In this document: positions 31,432 to 39,952 of the stretch, piece after piece | How the letters are laid out: the number at the start of each line of letters is the position of its first letter | How positions within the stretch are numbered: position 1 is the first letter of the stretch | Origin: CAYUVF01 sp964448045 | Lineage (GTDB): Bacteria; Bacteroidota; Rhodothermia; Rhodothermales; Salinibacteraceae | Reading direction: 5' to 3' | Length of the DNA stretch: 47,124 bases | Assembly: GCA_964448045.1 (NCBI GenBank) | Contig: CAYUVF010000030.1 | Span: forward strand, 1-47,124 | Program-made: the position numbers and the translations under genes | Notes under the pieces: generated by a model | What the model saw: the letters and a program-made list of their open reading frames with translations, nothing else | Database searches by the model: none | What the model was told of the DNA's origin: nothing

Positions 31432-32952
31432 ATGGAATCCCTTCAAGCCGATCATCCTATTGCGATCGCGTCGTTGTACGATGACTTAGATCGCAGCCTG
31501 GAAGCGCTTCGGGCGGCCCCTGATGCGGTGCGTGCGTCCCGGCACATCGTTGAGCGGGCGCTGAAGGAGGGCGATGTGCATTACGGCATCAATACCGGGT
31601 TTGGGGCGCTGGCCCAGAAGCGCGTGGGCCCCGACCAGCTGGAGCAGCTGCAGCGCAATCTGATCCTGAGCCACGCGGTCGGTGTGAAGGAGCCGGTGCC
31701 GAAGCGCATCACCCGCCTGATGCTACAGCTCAAGATTCACGCACTGGGGCTTGGCTATTCTGGCGTGTCGATGGAACCGTTCGAGCGGCTGCTCCTCTTT
31801 GCTGAGCGCGACTGGATTCCTGTGGTGCCCAGCCGGGGCAGCGTGGGCGCGTCGGGGGATCTGGCGCCGCTGGCGCATCTGGCGTTGCCGCTGCTGGGAC
31901 GGGGGCAGTTTTGGACCGACGATGGAAGCGGCACCGTATCCGCCGGAGACGTGCTCGACGTCCACGACCTGGCCCCCATCACGCTACACGCCAAAGATGG
32001 CCTCTCGCTCATTAATGGGACCCAGCTGATGAGCGCCTACGGCGCGTTCGTGTTGCACCAAGCGCACTACCTCGTGAAGTGGGCCGATCTGCTGGCCGCG
32101 ATGAGTTTGGAGGCGTTGCAGGGCAGCATCAAACCCTACGACGCGCGCATTCAGGGCATCCGCCCGCATCCGGGGCAGGAGGCCGTTGCCGAGAATGTGC
32201 GCCTCCTCCTGACCGACAGCGAGATCCTGGAGTCGCATCGCCACTGCGGGAAGGTGCAGGACCCGTACTGCCTGCGCTGCGTGCCGCAGGTTCACGGCGC
32301 CAGCCGGGATGCACTCTCGCACGCCACCGATGTAGTGGAGCGGGAGCTCAACAGCGTGACAGACAACCCGCTCGTCTTTGAGAACGGCGACGTGATCAGC
32401 GGCGGCAACTTCCACGGGCAACCGCTGGCGTTGGCGCTCGACTATGCCGCCATCGCCCTGGCCGAGCTCGCCAGCATTTCCGAGCGGCGCACGTATCTGC
32501 TGCTGGAGGGGCACGACGGCTTGCCCGAGCTGCTGATGGAAGACACCGGCATCAACTCCGGTTTCATGATTCCGCAGTACACCGCCGCCGCCCTCGTCTC
32601 CGAAAACAAAAGCCTCTGCCATCCAGCCTCGGTCGATTCGATTCCGACGAGCCTCGGACAGGAGGATCACGTGTCGATGGGCAGCATCGGGGCGGTACAG
32701 TTGCTGGAGGTTGTGCGCAACATGGAGCACGTCCTCGCCATCGAATTGCTTACGGCGGCGCAGGCGCTCGATTACCGGCTCCCGCTGCGGCCCGGCCTCG
32801 GCGTGGAAGTTGCGCACCAGTACGTCCGCGACGCGATTCCGCATCGGGAGGAAGACCACGTCTTCGATGACGATATGGCGCGCTGCCGGCAGTTCATCCG
32901 CAGCACCGAACTGCTCGATGTCGTGGCCGAGGAGCTGCGGGCGTTGCGGTAG
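31432..32952 (+). CDS. hutH: Histidine ammonia-lyase
   Basis: HutH removes ammonia from histidine to form urocanate, the first step of the pathway. The 506-residue product has the family length. The self-made MIO cofactor comes from Ala140-Ser141-Gly142 in G-S-V-G-A-S-G-D-L-A-P-L-A-H. Other landmarks: Y-G-I-N-T-G-F-G near residue 53, L-I-N-G-T-Q-L near 192, V-Q-D-P-Y-C-L-R-C-V-P-Q-V-H-G-A near 275, T-D-N-P-L near 313, and S-G-N-F-H-G-like G-G-N-F-H-G-Q-P near 325. The start is the ATG at 31432, directly after the pyrimidine-rich repeat. The inserted gene and repeats put 560 bases between the hutU stop and hutH, yet the operon direction is kept. Confidence 0.97.
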   Translation: MESLQADHPIAIASLYDDLDRSLEALRAAPDAVRASRHIVERALKEGDVHYGINTGFGALAQKRVGPDQLEQLQRNLILSHAVGVKEPVPKRITRLMLQLKIHALGLGYSGVSMEPFERLLLFAERDWIPVVPSRGSVGASGDLAPLAHLALPLLGRGQFWTDDGSGTVSAGDVLDVHDLAPITLHAKDGLSLINGTQLMSAYGAFVLHQAHYLVKWADLLAAMSLEALQGSIKPYDARIQGIRPHPGQEAVAENVRLLLTDSEILESHRHCGKVQDPYCLRCVPQVHGASRDALSHATDVVERELNSVTDNPLVFENGDVISGGNFHGQPLALALDYAAIALAELASISERRTYLLLEGHDGLPELLMEDTGINSGFMIPQYTAAALVSENKSLCHPASVDSIPTSLGQEDHVSMGSIGAVQLLEVVRNMEHVLAIELLTAAQALDYRLPLRPGLGVEVAHQYVRDAIPHREEDHVFDDDMARCRQFIRSTELLDVVAEELRALR

Positions 32953-32998
32953 CCGGGAAGCAGTCCCGCTCTTATTCACTCGATATCGCTGTAAGGGT

Positions 32999-34246
32999 AT
33001 GCCCGTTCTCACCAACATCGGAACGCTCGTCACCTGCCGCGAAGGCGGCGGGCAAGCCGCCATTCATCCGATCGACGACGCCGCGCTCGTCTGGCAGGAT
33101 GAGACGATCCGGTGGGGGGGCGCCCGGGAGGCTTTGCCCCAATCATACGCCGATGAACCGCAGCACGACGCCGGGGGCGGACTGGTGATTCCCGGCCTCA
33201 TCGACTCCCACACGCACTTGGCGTTTGGCGGATGGCGGGCCGGCGAGTTCGAGCAGCGCCTTCGCGGCGCCCGCTATCTCGACATCGCCCGGCAAGGCGG
33301 CGGCATCCGGAGGACCATGCGCGCTACGCGCGCGGCCTCGGAAGAGGACCTGATCCGCCGATGCAAGCAGTTTCTCCAGGCGATGGCCCGGCTGGGCGTC
33401 ACCACCGTTGAGGCCAAGTCGGGCTACGGGTTGAACGTGGAGGACGAACTTAAAACCCTGCGCGTCTACCGCCGCCTGCAGGCCGAGCAGCCGCTTACGA
33501 TCGTGCCGACGTTCCTCGGCGCCCACACGTTGCCGCCTGAGTTTGAGGGCAACGCCGACGGCTACTTGCGCTTGCTGACGACGACGCTCATCCCACAGAT
33601 TGCTGATGAGAGCCTGGCTGATTTCTGCGACGTGTTTGTTGAAGACACGGCCTTTTCGGCGGATGAGGCGCGGGCGCTGTTCGCTGCGGCCAACCAACAC
33701 GGCCTCCAGCCCAAGCTCCACGCTGATCAGCTAACCGACACCGGCGGAGCCGCCCTGGCTGCCGAAGTCGGCGCCGCCTCGGCCGATCACCTCGAATGCA
33801 TCTCGGACGTGGGCATTCAGGCCCTTGTCGAATCGGGGGTCGTCGCCGTCAGTTTGCCGATCGCGACGCTGTATCTCGATCAGGAGCCGCTACCGGCGCG
33901 GGCGCTCATCGAGGCCGGTGTGCCCGTGGCGGTAGCGACCGACTTCAATCCGGGCAGCGCGCCGAGCTATCACCTGCCTCTGGCGCTCATGCTGGCCTGC
34001 ACGATGCAGCGCATGACCCCGGCCGAGGCGCTGAAAGGCGCCACGATCTATGCGGCAAAAGCCATCAGAAAAGACGAGTTGGTCGGATCGCTGGAGCCGG
34101 GGAAGCGAGCGGATTTCGTTGTACTCGACGCTCCTTCCGTGAATCACTGGCTGTATCACTTCCGCGCCAACGCAGCGGTCGCTACCGTCGTCGCTGGAAC
34201 TCCGCTTGGCGCATCCCTCGAAACAGTCGCCCCCGGCTACGGGTGA
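32999..34246 (+). CDS. hutI: Imidazolonepropionase
   Basis: HutI opens the imidazolone ring to give N-formimino-glutamate, step three of the pathway. The product has 415 residues from the ATG at 32999. The metal site of the amidohydrolase fold is seen as His71-x-His73 in D-S-H-T-H-L-A-F-G-G, with H-A-D-Q-L-T-D-T-G-G-A near residue 240, S-A-D-H-L-E near 262 and A-T-D-F-N-P-G-S near 313. E-A-K-S-G-Y-G-L near 138 is also typical of HutI. It begins 46 bases after the hutH stop and is followed by the peptidase gene 67 bases on. Confidence 0.96.
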   Translation: MPVLTNIGTLVTCREGGGQAAIHPIDDAALVWQDETIRWGGAREALPQSYADEPQHDAGGGLVIPGLIDSHTHLAFGGWRAGEFEQRLRGARYLDIARQGGGIRRTMRATRAASEEDLIRRCKQFLQAMARLGVTTVEAKSGYGLNVEDELKTLRVYRRLQAEQPLTIVPTFLGAHTLPPEFEGNADGYLRLLTTTLIPQIADESLADFCDVFVEDTAFSADEARALFAAANQHGLQPKLHADQLTDTGGAALAAEVGAASADHLECISDVGIQALVESGVVAVSLPIATLYLDQEPLPARALIEAGVPVAVATDFNPGSAPSYHLPLALMLACTMQRMTPAEALKGATIYAAKAIRKDELVGSLEPGKRADFVVLDAPSVNHWLYHFRANAAVATVVAGTPLGASLETVAPGYG

Positions 34247-34313
34247 TACTGTCCGCGCTGCTTCTCGCGCCCCACCTTACGTAAGTTTTCTTTCCCTGAA
34301 TCAAACGACGTGC

Positions 34314-35720
34314 ATGTTTGCCGCCGAAACCTACATCGAGCGCCGACGACGCCTCAAGCAGGACCTCTCGGATGGCGTTGTGTTATTTCTGGGCCACTCC
34401 GAGAGCGCGCGGAACTATGCGGCCAATCCGTATCCCTTTCGGCAAGACAGCACCTTTCTCTATTTCTGGGGATTGAACACACCCGACCTCGCGGCCCTGA
34501 TCGACGTGGAGGAGGGGACGGAAACGCTTTATGGTCAGGATCCCACGCTCGACGAGGTTGTCTGGACGGGGCCGCTGCCCTCACTGGAAGAGCGGGCGCG
34601 TCGCGTTGGCGTTGAGGCGTTTGAATCGATCGATCGGCTTGCGGAACGGCTGGATCAGCTCCAGGAGCAGGGGCGGACGATCCATCTGCTTCCCCAGTAC
34701 CGCGCCGCGAATCGGCAGTGGGTGCAGCGGCTCCTGGGCCTCCCGGCAGAGCACGTCAACGAGCACCGCTCCGAGGCGCTGATTCGGGCTGTAGTGGCGC
34801 AGCGCGCGGTCAAGTCGGACGAGGAAGTTGCGGAGATCGAGGCGGCCGTCGACCTCGCCCACGCTATGCACACCGCCGCCATGCGCATGACGGCGCCGGG
34901 CGTGCCGGAGCAGTCGGTGGCGGGAGAGCTCTGGGGGATTGCGCGATCGCGCGGCGGATGGCTCTCCTTCCAGCCGACGTTTTCGGTGCACGGCGAGGTG
35001 CTCCACAACACGATCACGAATCGCCCCATGCAAGGTGGGGAGCTGGCTCTGTGTGACGCCGGCGCCGAGACGGCGAATCATTACGCGAGTGACATCACCC
35101 GCGTCACGCCCGTCGGTGGGGCCTTTACCGATCGGCAGCGCGACATCTATCGTGTTGTGTTGGAGGCCCAGAAGCGGGCCATTGACGCCGTGCGGCCGGG
35201 TATTCCCTTCAAGCAGATCCACCTGCAGGCCGCGCACGATATGACGGCCGCGATGAAGGAGCTCGGATTTATGCGCGGCGATGTCGCCGACGCGGTGGAC
35301 GCGGGGGCGCACGCCCTCTTCTTTCCGCACGGCCTCGGCCACATGATGGGCCTCGATGTGCACGACATGGAAGGCCTCGGGGAGGACTACGTGGGCTACG
35401 ATGAAGACATCCAGCGCAGCGATCAGTTTGGGCTCAACTCGCTCCGCCTTGCTCGCCCGCTAAAGCCCGGATTTGTACTGACGATCGAGCCCGGTGTCTA
35501 CTTTATCCCCGCGCTGATCGATTACTGGAAGGCCGAAAACCGACACGCGGACTTCATCAATTACGATGCGTTTGAGGCGTTCAAGGACTTCGGCGGCATT
35601 CGGATCGAGGACGATATCCTGGTGACGGAAGATGGCCATCGGAGGCTCGGCCCGCCGATCCCGAAGTCGGTCGATGAGGTTGAAGCGATGACCGGCGCTG
35701 CCAAGACTGCTCCCGTCTGA
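34314..35720 (+). CDS. Xaa-Pro aminopeptidase (aminopeptidase P family, M24)
   Basis: The enzyme cleaves the residue before a proline from peptides. The product has 468 residues from the ATG at 34314. It has the N-terminal aminopeptidase-P domain (R-R-R-R-L..., F-R-Q-D-S-T-F-L-Y-F-W-G) and the C-terminal 'pita-bread' metallopeptidase domain. Dimetal ligands can be read: Asp248 and Asp260 in C-D-A-G-A-E...Y-A-S-D-I-T-R, the H-G-L-G-H region at 339-343 followed by G-L-D-V-H-D, Glu in T-I-E-P-G-V-Y, and Glu in G-G-I-R-I-E-D-D. A prolidase acting on dipeptides is an alternative. It lies between hutI and hutG in one run, linking proline-peptide use with histidine use. Confidence 0.9.
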   Translation: MFAAETYIERRRRLKQDLSDGVVLFLGHSESARNYAANPYPFRQDSTFLYFWGLNTPDLAALIDVEEGTETLYGQDPTLDEVVWTGPLPSLEERARRVGVEAFESIDRLAERLDQLQEQGRTIHLLPQYRAANRQWVQRLLGLPAEHVNEHRSEALIRAVVAQRAVKSDEEVAEIEAAVDLAHAMHTAAMRMTAPGVPEQSVAGELWGIARSRGGWLSFQPTFSVHGEVLHNTITNRPMQGGELALCDAGAETANHYASDITRVTPVGGAFTDRQRDIYRVVLEAQKRAIDAVRPGIPFKQIHLQAAHDMTAAMKELGFMRGDVADAVDAGAHALFFPHGLGHMMGLDVHDMEGLGEDYVGYDEDIQRSDQFGLNSLRLARPLKPGFVLTIEPGVYFIPALIDYWKAENRHADFINYDAFEAFKDFGGIRIEDDILVTEDGHRRLGPPIPKSVDEVEAMTGAAKTAPV

Positions 35721-35741
35721 ATTGCCGCGTGCGAGCGAGCC

Positions 35742-36677
35742 ATGTCGCATCTGGACTCCCCGGATATTGCGATCCTGCAGACGGCGTCGGACGATCCGCG
35801 TGTCGGCACGCTCCTCGGTGCCGACGTCGCTGATCCGCGCGACGCCCGCGTGGTGTTGATCGGCTTCCCCTCGGACGAGGGCGTGCAGATCAACGGCGGA
35901 CGTCCCGGCGCTGCGGACGGCCCGACGGCCCTCCGTCGAGTGCTGTACACGATGACACCAGACGCCCAGTGCCACGACGCCTTTGCTGATTTGCTGCGGC
36001 ACACCGTCGATCTGGGCGATCTCAAGATGAAGGGCGCGCTGGCAGCGAATCAGCGGCGGCTGGGGGAGGTCCTGGCGTCATACTTGGAGCGCGGCGCCGT
36101 GCCCATTGTGCTGGGAGGCGGCCACGAAACGGCGTTTGCGCACTTCCTCGGCTACGTTGAGGCCCACATGCCCGTGTCGATTCTCAACTGGGACGCCCAC
36201 GCCGATGTGCGCCCGTTGAAGGACGGACAACCGCATTCGGGATCGCCATTTCGGCAGGCGTTGGAGCATCCGTCGGAGGTATGCCAGCGATACACCGTGG
36301 CCGGACTCCAGCCGCACAGCACAGCGAAGGCGCACGTGGATTACGTGGCTGAGCAGCAGGGCACATATCACTGGCGGGCGGAGGTGACGCGTCCGCTCGT
36401 CGACGCGCTGTTCGATGGATTGACGGCACGCACCCTCGTCACCTTCGACCTCGACGCGGTCGACTCCTCCGCCGCGCCGGGCGTCAGCGCACCCGCCGTC
36501 GATGGATTCGATCCGCGGCTGTGGCTCCACGCGGCGTATCGGGCGGGGCGGCATCCATCGGTGTCATCCATCGACGTCTCCGAGCTGAATCCGCGCATCG
36601 ACATCGACCAGCGGACGGCCCGCCTCGCCGCGCGGACGGTGTGGGAGGTGTTGCGGGGGCTGGCCGGGCGAGCGTAG
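35742..36677 (+). CDS. hutG: Formimidoylglutamase (arginase family)
   Basis: HutG splits N-formimino-L-glutamate into glutamate and formamide, the last step in this form of the pathway. The product has 311 residues. The dimanganese site motifs of the ureohydrolase fold are G-G-G-H-E near 124, N-W-D-A-H-A-D-V-R near 149 and T-F-D-L-D-A-V-D-S-S near 233, followed by A-P-G-V-S-A-P. V-L-I-G-F-P-S-D-E-G-V near 45 also fits HutG. Arginase or agmatinase would be the alternatives, but the operon makes HutG by far the best call. The gene starts 21 bases after the peptidase and converges with the TIGR01777 gene across four bases. Confidence 0.94.
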   Translation: MSHLDSPDIAILQTASDDPRVGTLLGADVADPRDARVVLIGFPSDEGVQINGGRPGAADGPTALRRVLYTMTPDAQCHDAFADLLRHTVDLGDLKMKGALAANQRRLGEVLASYLERGAVPIVLGGGHETAFAHFLGYVEAHMPVSILNWDAHADVRPLKDGQPHSGSPFRQALEHPSEVCQRYTVAGLQPHSTAKAHVDYVAEQQGTYHWRAEVTRPLVDALFDGLTARTLVTFDLDAVDSSAAPGVSAPAVDGFDPRLWLHAAYRAGRHPSVSSIDVSELNPRIDIDQRTARLAARTVWEVLRGLAGRA

Positions 36678-36681
36678 TGAG

Positions 36682-38076
36682 TTAGTCCGCTTCGATGGGC
36701 ACCAACGTTTTCCCAAGCAGGTGCTCCAGGCCGCCGCGCAGGTCGGAGAAGAGGAACTCGTAGCCGGTGTCTTCGAGCGTATCCGGAACGACGCGGGCGC
36801 TTTTGAGCAGCATCTCCTCGGCCATTTCGCCCGCGAGCGTTTCGACGAGACGGCCGGGCACGCTGAGGAATGCGGGACGGCGGAGGACGCTGGCGAGCAT
36901 CTCCGTATACGTCTTCATCGTGGCTGGGTGCGGCGCCGTCACGTTGACGGGGCCGGCGACCGACTCGGTCCAAAGCGCGTGGTAAAATGCGCCGATCACG
37001 TCGTCGAGTGCGATCCACGGGAAGTACTGATCGGGGTCGCCGACGCGTCCGCCGAGGCCGAGGCGGAACGCCGGCAGCATCAGTTGGAGGGCACCGCCGG
37101 CGGGGGTCAGCACGACGCCGATGCGCATTTGCGCGGTGCGGATCCCGGCTGATTGCGCCGGTTCGGTGGCGGCTTCCCAGGCTTCGCAGACCTCCGTCAG
37201 AAAGCCGGAATCCTGCGGGGAGGTCTCTTCCGTGATGACGTCGGCGCCGTGGTTGCCGTAGTAGCCCACGGCGGAGGCAGCGAGGAAGACGTCGGGCGGA
37301 TCGTCGAGGCCGGCGAGAGCGTCGGCAATCAGGCGGGTGCCCTGCGCGCGACTCGCGTAGATGCGCTGTTTCTTGGCGGGTGTCCACAGCCCGAACACGT
37401 TTTCGCCCGCGAGGTGGATGACGGCGTCGACGCCTTCCAGCTTGTCGGCCTCGATGGCGCCCTCGCGGTGGTTCCAGTATATGTCGTTGGCGCTGGTCGG
37501 ACGGGAGCGCACGAGGCGCTTGACGGTGTGGCCGCCCGTCGTCAGAAACGCCGCGAGTTGTGCGCCCACCAGCCCCGAGGCCCCGCTGACGGCAATCGTT
37601 AGCGACCGGCCGTCTGGGGTGTAGCGCTGGTGTAGCTTTAGGTCGTTTTGGGTGATGCGGTGGCGGTAGGCGAACTGCTGGTCCAGCTGGCTCTCCGCGA
37701 TTCCGCCGCCGAAAAAAGCGCCCAAGCCGCCGAGGGGCAGTTCGTACTCGATGGCGTCGATGAGCGTGCTCGCTTCTTCGCCAGCCGACTCGAAGCGGTG
37801 GGTGTGATTCCAGTGCGCGAAGGGACCGGAGACCTGCCGGTCACAAAACTGCTCGCCCTCGATGTAGTCGTGATGCTCGGCGATCCATCGGATGTGCGCC
37901 GGACCGCGCCCCAGGCGAATCTCAGCGCGCTGTCCGTCGCGGATGCCTTCGAAGTGCTCCAGCGTCACGGGGAGCCAGGGCGGCGTGAGCCGCTGAAACG
38001 CACCGGGTTGGGCGTGCCAGTCGAACAGCCGGTCGGCGGGCGCGTCAATCTCAGACGTAAACTCGACGTGAGTCAA
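36682..38076 (-). CDS. TIGR01777 family epimerase with N-terminal SRPBCC domain
   Basis: The product has 464 residues. No ATG suits; the start is TTG at 38076, giving the family opening V-E-F-T-S-E-I-D-A-P-A-D-R-L-F-D-W-H. Residues 1-150 form a START/SRPBCC-like lipid- or ligand-binding domain (L-T-P-P-W, G-P-F-A-H-W-N-H-T-H). From residue about 158 follows an extended-SDR epimerase: I-A-V-S-G-A-S-G-L-V-G nucleotide loop, V-I-H-L-A-G-E-N-V, S-A-V-G-Y-Y-G and R-I-G-V-V-L. Plant and cyanobacterial relatives affect cell division; the substrate is unknown. The fused form is common in Bacteroidota and Actinobacteria. It lies downstream of the photolyase genes on the same strand, separated by a repeat element. 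Confidence 0.88.
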   Translation of the reverse strand: MTHVEFTSEIDAPADRLFDWHAQPGAFQRLTPPWLPVTLEHFEGIRDGQRAEIRLGRGPAHIRWIAEHHDYIEGEQFCDRQVSGPFAHWNHTHRFESAGEEASTLIDAIEYELPLGGLGAFFGGGIAESQLDQQFAYRHRITQNDLKLHQRYTPDGRSLTIAVSGASGLVGAQLAAFLTTGGHTVKRLVRSRPTSANDIYWNHREGAIEADKLEGVDAVIHLAGENVFGLWTPAKKQRIYASRAQGTRLIADALAGLDDPPDVFLAASAVGYYGNHGADVITEETSPQDSGFLTEVCEAWEAATEPAQSAGIRTAQMRIGVVLTPAGGALQLMLPAFRLGLGGRVGDPDQYFPWIALDDVIGAFYHALWTESVAGPVNVTAPHPATMKTYTEMLASVLRRPAFLSVPGRLVETLAGEMAEEMLLKSARVVPDTLEDTGYEFLFSDLRGGLEHLLGKTLVPIEAD

Positions 38077-38111
38077 GGGACGGTTCGGGTTCTGGGTTCA
38101 GAGTTTAGTGA

Positions 38112-38424
38112 TCCTCTCGCTAAATACACAGGTCATGCCCGACCCTGATCGGGCATCCAGAGAATTGAGCAAGATCCCCTGGATTCCCTATTTAGTTCCG
38201 CTGCGCTCCATGAATCTCCTTGCCGTCGGTTTGGCCCGCTTCGCTCGTCAGTCGGGCATGTGTCCTTGTGTGGAGTCGGGAATGACTTCGAATCTGACTT
38301 ACCAAACAGTTTCTGAGTCGCCTACGGCTCGTCGCACGGCCGGCGAAGCTTCACGTCAGTAAATGACGGGTCTTCTCACTGTGAATGAGGTTGGTAATGA
38401 AGTCATACGGACTTAGCGAGAGGA
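38112..38424. mobile_element. MITE-like intergenic element with inverted ends
   Basis: This fills most of the 372-base gap between the TIGR01777 gene and phrB. Ends: GATCCTCTCGCTAA (38110-38123) and its inverted copy TTAGCGAGAGGACC (38413-38426), 13 of 14 bases matching, with 12 exact at 38112-38123 and 38413-38424. Nested within are GTCATGCCCGAC (38132-38143) and GTCGGGAATGAC (38275-38286), inverted with one mismatch, and the hairpin ATGCCCGA/TCGGGCAT (38135-38156). No protein is encoded. Outside the right end is a low-complexity gttctgagtttggagtt stretch that runs up to the phrB stop. The pattern fits a small non-autonomous repeat. No target-site duplication is obvious. Confidence 0.55.
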
Positions 38425-38448
38425 CCGTTTAGAGTTCTGAGTTTGGAG

Positions 38449-39906
38449 TTAGCGCACCTTGTCGTACTCGGCCATTGCGGCGTCGCGCATTGTGCTGTGG
38501 TCCACGATGGGCGTCGGATACGTTTCGCCGAGGGTGGCACCTGCATCAGATAGCACCTCGTCGGGCGCGTTCCAGGGCTGGTGGATGTGCTTGGCGGGCA
38601 GATCGGCGAGTTCGGGTACCCAGCGGCGGACGTAGTCGCCGTTCGGGTCGTGGCGCTCGCCCTGCGAGACCGGGTTGAAGATGCGGAAAAAGGGCTGGGC
38701 GTCGGCACCGGAGCCGGCGGACCACTGCCAGCCCATCGTGTTGCTGGCGAGGTTGCCATCGACCAGCGTGTCCCAGAACCACCGCGCCCCGTGCCACCAT
38801 CCGATGAGCAGGTCCTTCGTCAGGAACGAGGCGACGATCATCCGGACGCGGTTGTGCATCCAGCCGATTTCGTAGAGCTGGCGCATCCCGGCGTCCACAA
38901 TCGGATAGCCCGTTCGCCCGCGTTTCCAGCGCTCCAGCCAGTCTTCGTTGTCGTTCCAGCCGAAACCGTCGAACTTGTCTTTGTAGTTCTCGGTGGGCGT
39001 GACCGGATAGTGGTAGAGCATGTGATACGAAAACTCGCGCCAGACGAGCTCCTGCAGGAAGGGCTCGGCGTCGTCATGCGCATCGTTTTCGTCGGCCCAG
39101 TCGGTGACGGCGTGCCACACCTGGTTGGGGCTGATGGCGCCGTGGTGGAGGTAGGGCGAGAGGCGCGACGTGCCGTCCTGGTCGGGGCGGTTGCGGGAGG
39201 CCTCGTAATCGGCGAGCACGTGGTCCAGCGTGTACTGAAGGCGCTCGTGCGCACCGGCTTCGGTGGGTGTCCAGGCCTGACGCAGGCCCTTGGCCCAGTC
39301 TACGCCGTCGCGCGCTTCGGGCAGGAGGCCAAGCGCGTCCAGCGGCGTGCTTTCGGGCCACGTGGCGGGCGCCTTCGACGGACCCAGCTCGGGCGCGGGG
39401 AGTGGCGGCGGGGTGTGCAGCAGGTCGTGCCCCGTCACCTTCTTCCAGAAGGGCGTGTAGACGTGGTAGGGGCCGCCGCTTGTGGTCTCGACGCCGTCGG
39501 GGTCGTGGATGAGTTGGCCTTCAAAGGCAGTCGTTTCGATGCCGTCTGCGGCCAGCGCCTCGGCGATCTCGGCGTCGCGCGCGGCGAGGGGCGGCTCGTA
39601 GCGGCGCTGCCAGAAGACGGCGTCGGCGCCGGTGGCGTCGATGAGGGCGCGGAGTTCCTCCAGTGTGTCCCCATCGCGGAGGATGAGGCGGGAATTGCGC
39701 TCGCAGAGGTCGTCATCCAGCGACTCCAGCGCGTGGTGGAGCCACCAGCGGTGCGCGCCGCCGGGTTGCCAGGACGCTTCCTCGTGGGGCGCCCAGACGA
39801 AGACGGGCACGACGGCGCCCCGCTCGGCGGCAGCGGAGAAGGCGCGGTGGTCGGCGAGGCGCAAGTCGTGACGAAGCCAAACGAGAGTGGTTGGGACAGC
39901 AGACAT
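38449..39906 (-). CDS. phrB: Deoxyribodipyrimidine photolyase (CPD photolyase, class I)
   Basis: The enzyme uses blue light and FADH- to split cyclobutane pyrimidine dimers. The 485-residue product starts at the ATG at 39906 with T-T-L-V-W-L-R-H-D-L-R-L-A-D-H, the N-terminal antenna domain. The C-terminal FAD domain shows S-R-L-S-P-Y-L-H-H-G-A-I-S-P, W-R-E-F-S-Y-H-M-L, G-Y-P-I-V-D-A-G-M-R-Q-L, G-W-M-H-N-R-V-R-M-I-V-A-S-F-L-T-K and W-W-H-G-A-R-W-F-W-D-T-L-V-D. N-T-M-G-W-Q-W-S-A-G-S-G supplies tryptophans of the electron-transfer chain. It is the last of three minus-strand genes, 46 bases after the Fe-S photolyase. Confidence 0.95.
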   Translation of the reverse strand: MSAVPTTLVWLRHDLRLADHRAFSAAAERGAVVPVFVWAPHEEASWQPGGAHRWWLHHALESLDDDLCERNSRLILRDGDTLEELRALIDATGADAVFWQRRYEPPLAARDAEIAEALAADGIETTAFEGQLIHDPDGVETTSGGPYHVYTPFWKKVTGHDLLHTPPPLPAPELGPSKAPATWPESTPLDALGLLPEARDGVDWAKGLRQAWTPTEAGAHERLQYTLDHVLADYEASRNRPDQDGTSRLSPYLHHGAISPNQVWHAVTDWADENDAHDDAEPFLQELVWREFSYHMLYHYPVTPTENYKDKFDGFGWNDNEDWLERWKRGRTGYPIVDAGMRQLYEIGWMHNRVRMIVASFLTKDLLIGWWHGARWFWDTLVDGNLASNTMGWQWSAGSGADAQPFFRIFNPVSQGERHDPNGDYVRRWVPELADLPAKHIHQPWNAPDEVLSDAGATLGETYPTPIVDHSTMRDAAMAEYDKVR

Positions 39907-39952
39907 CGGTGGAAGAATTCGGTTCGGTCAGAGGAGGAGGCTCGTCCGAGAA

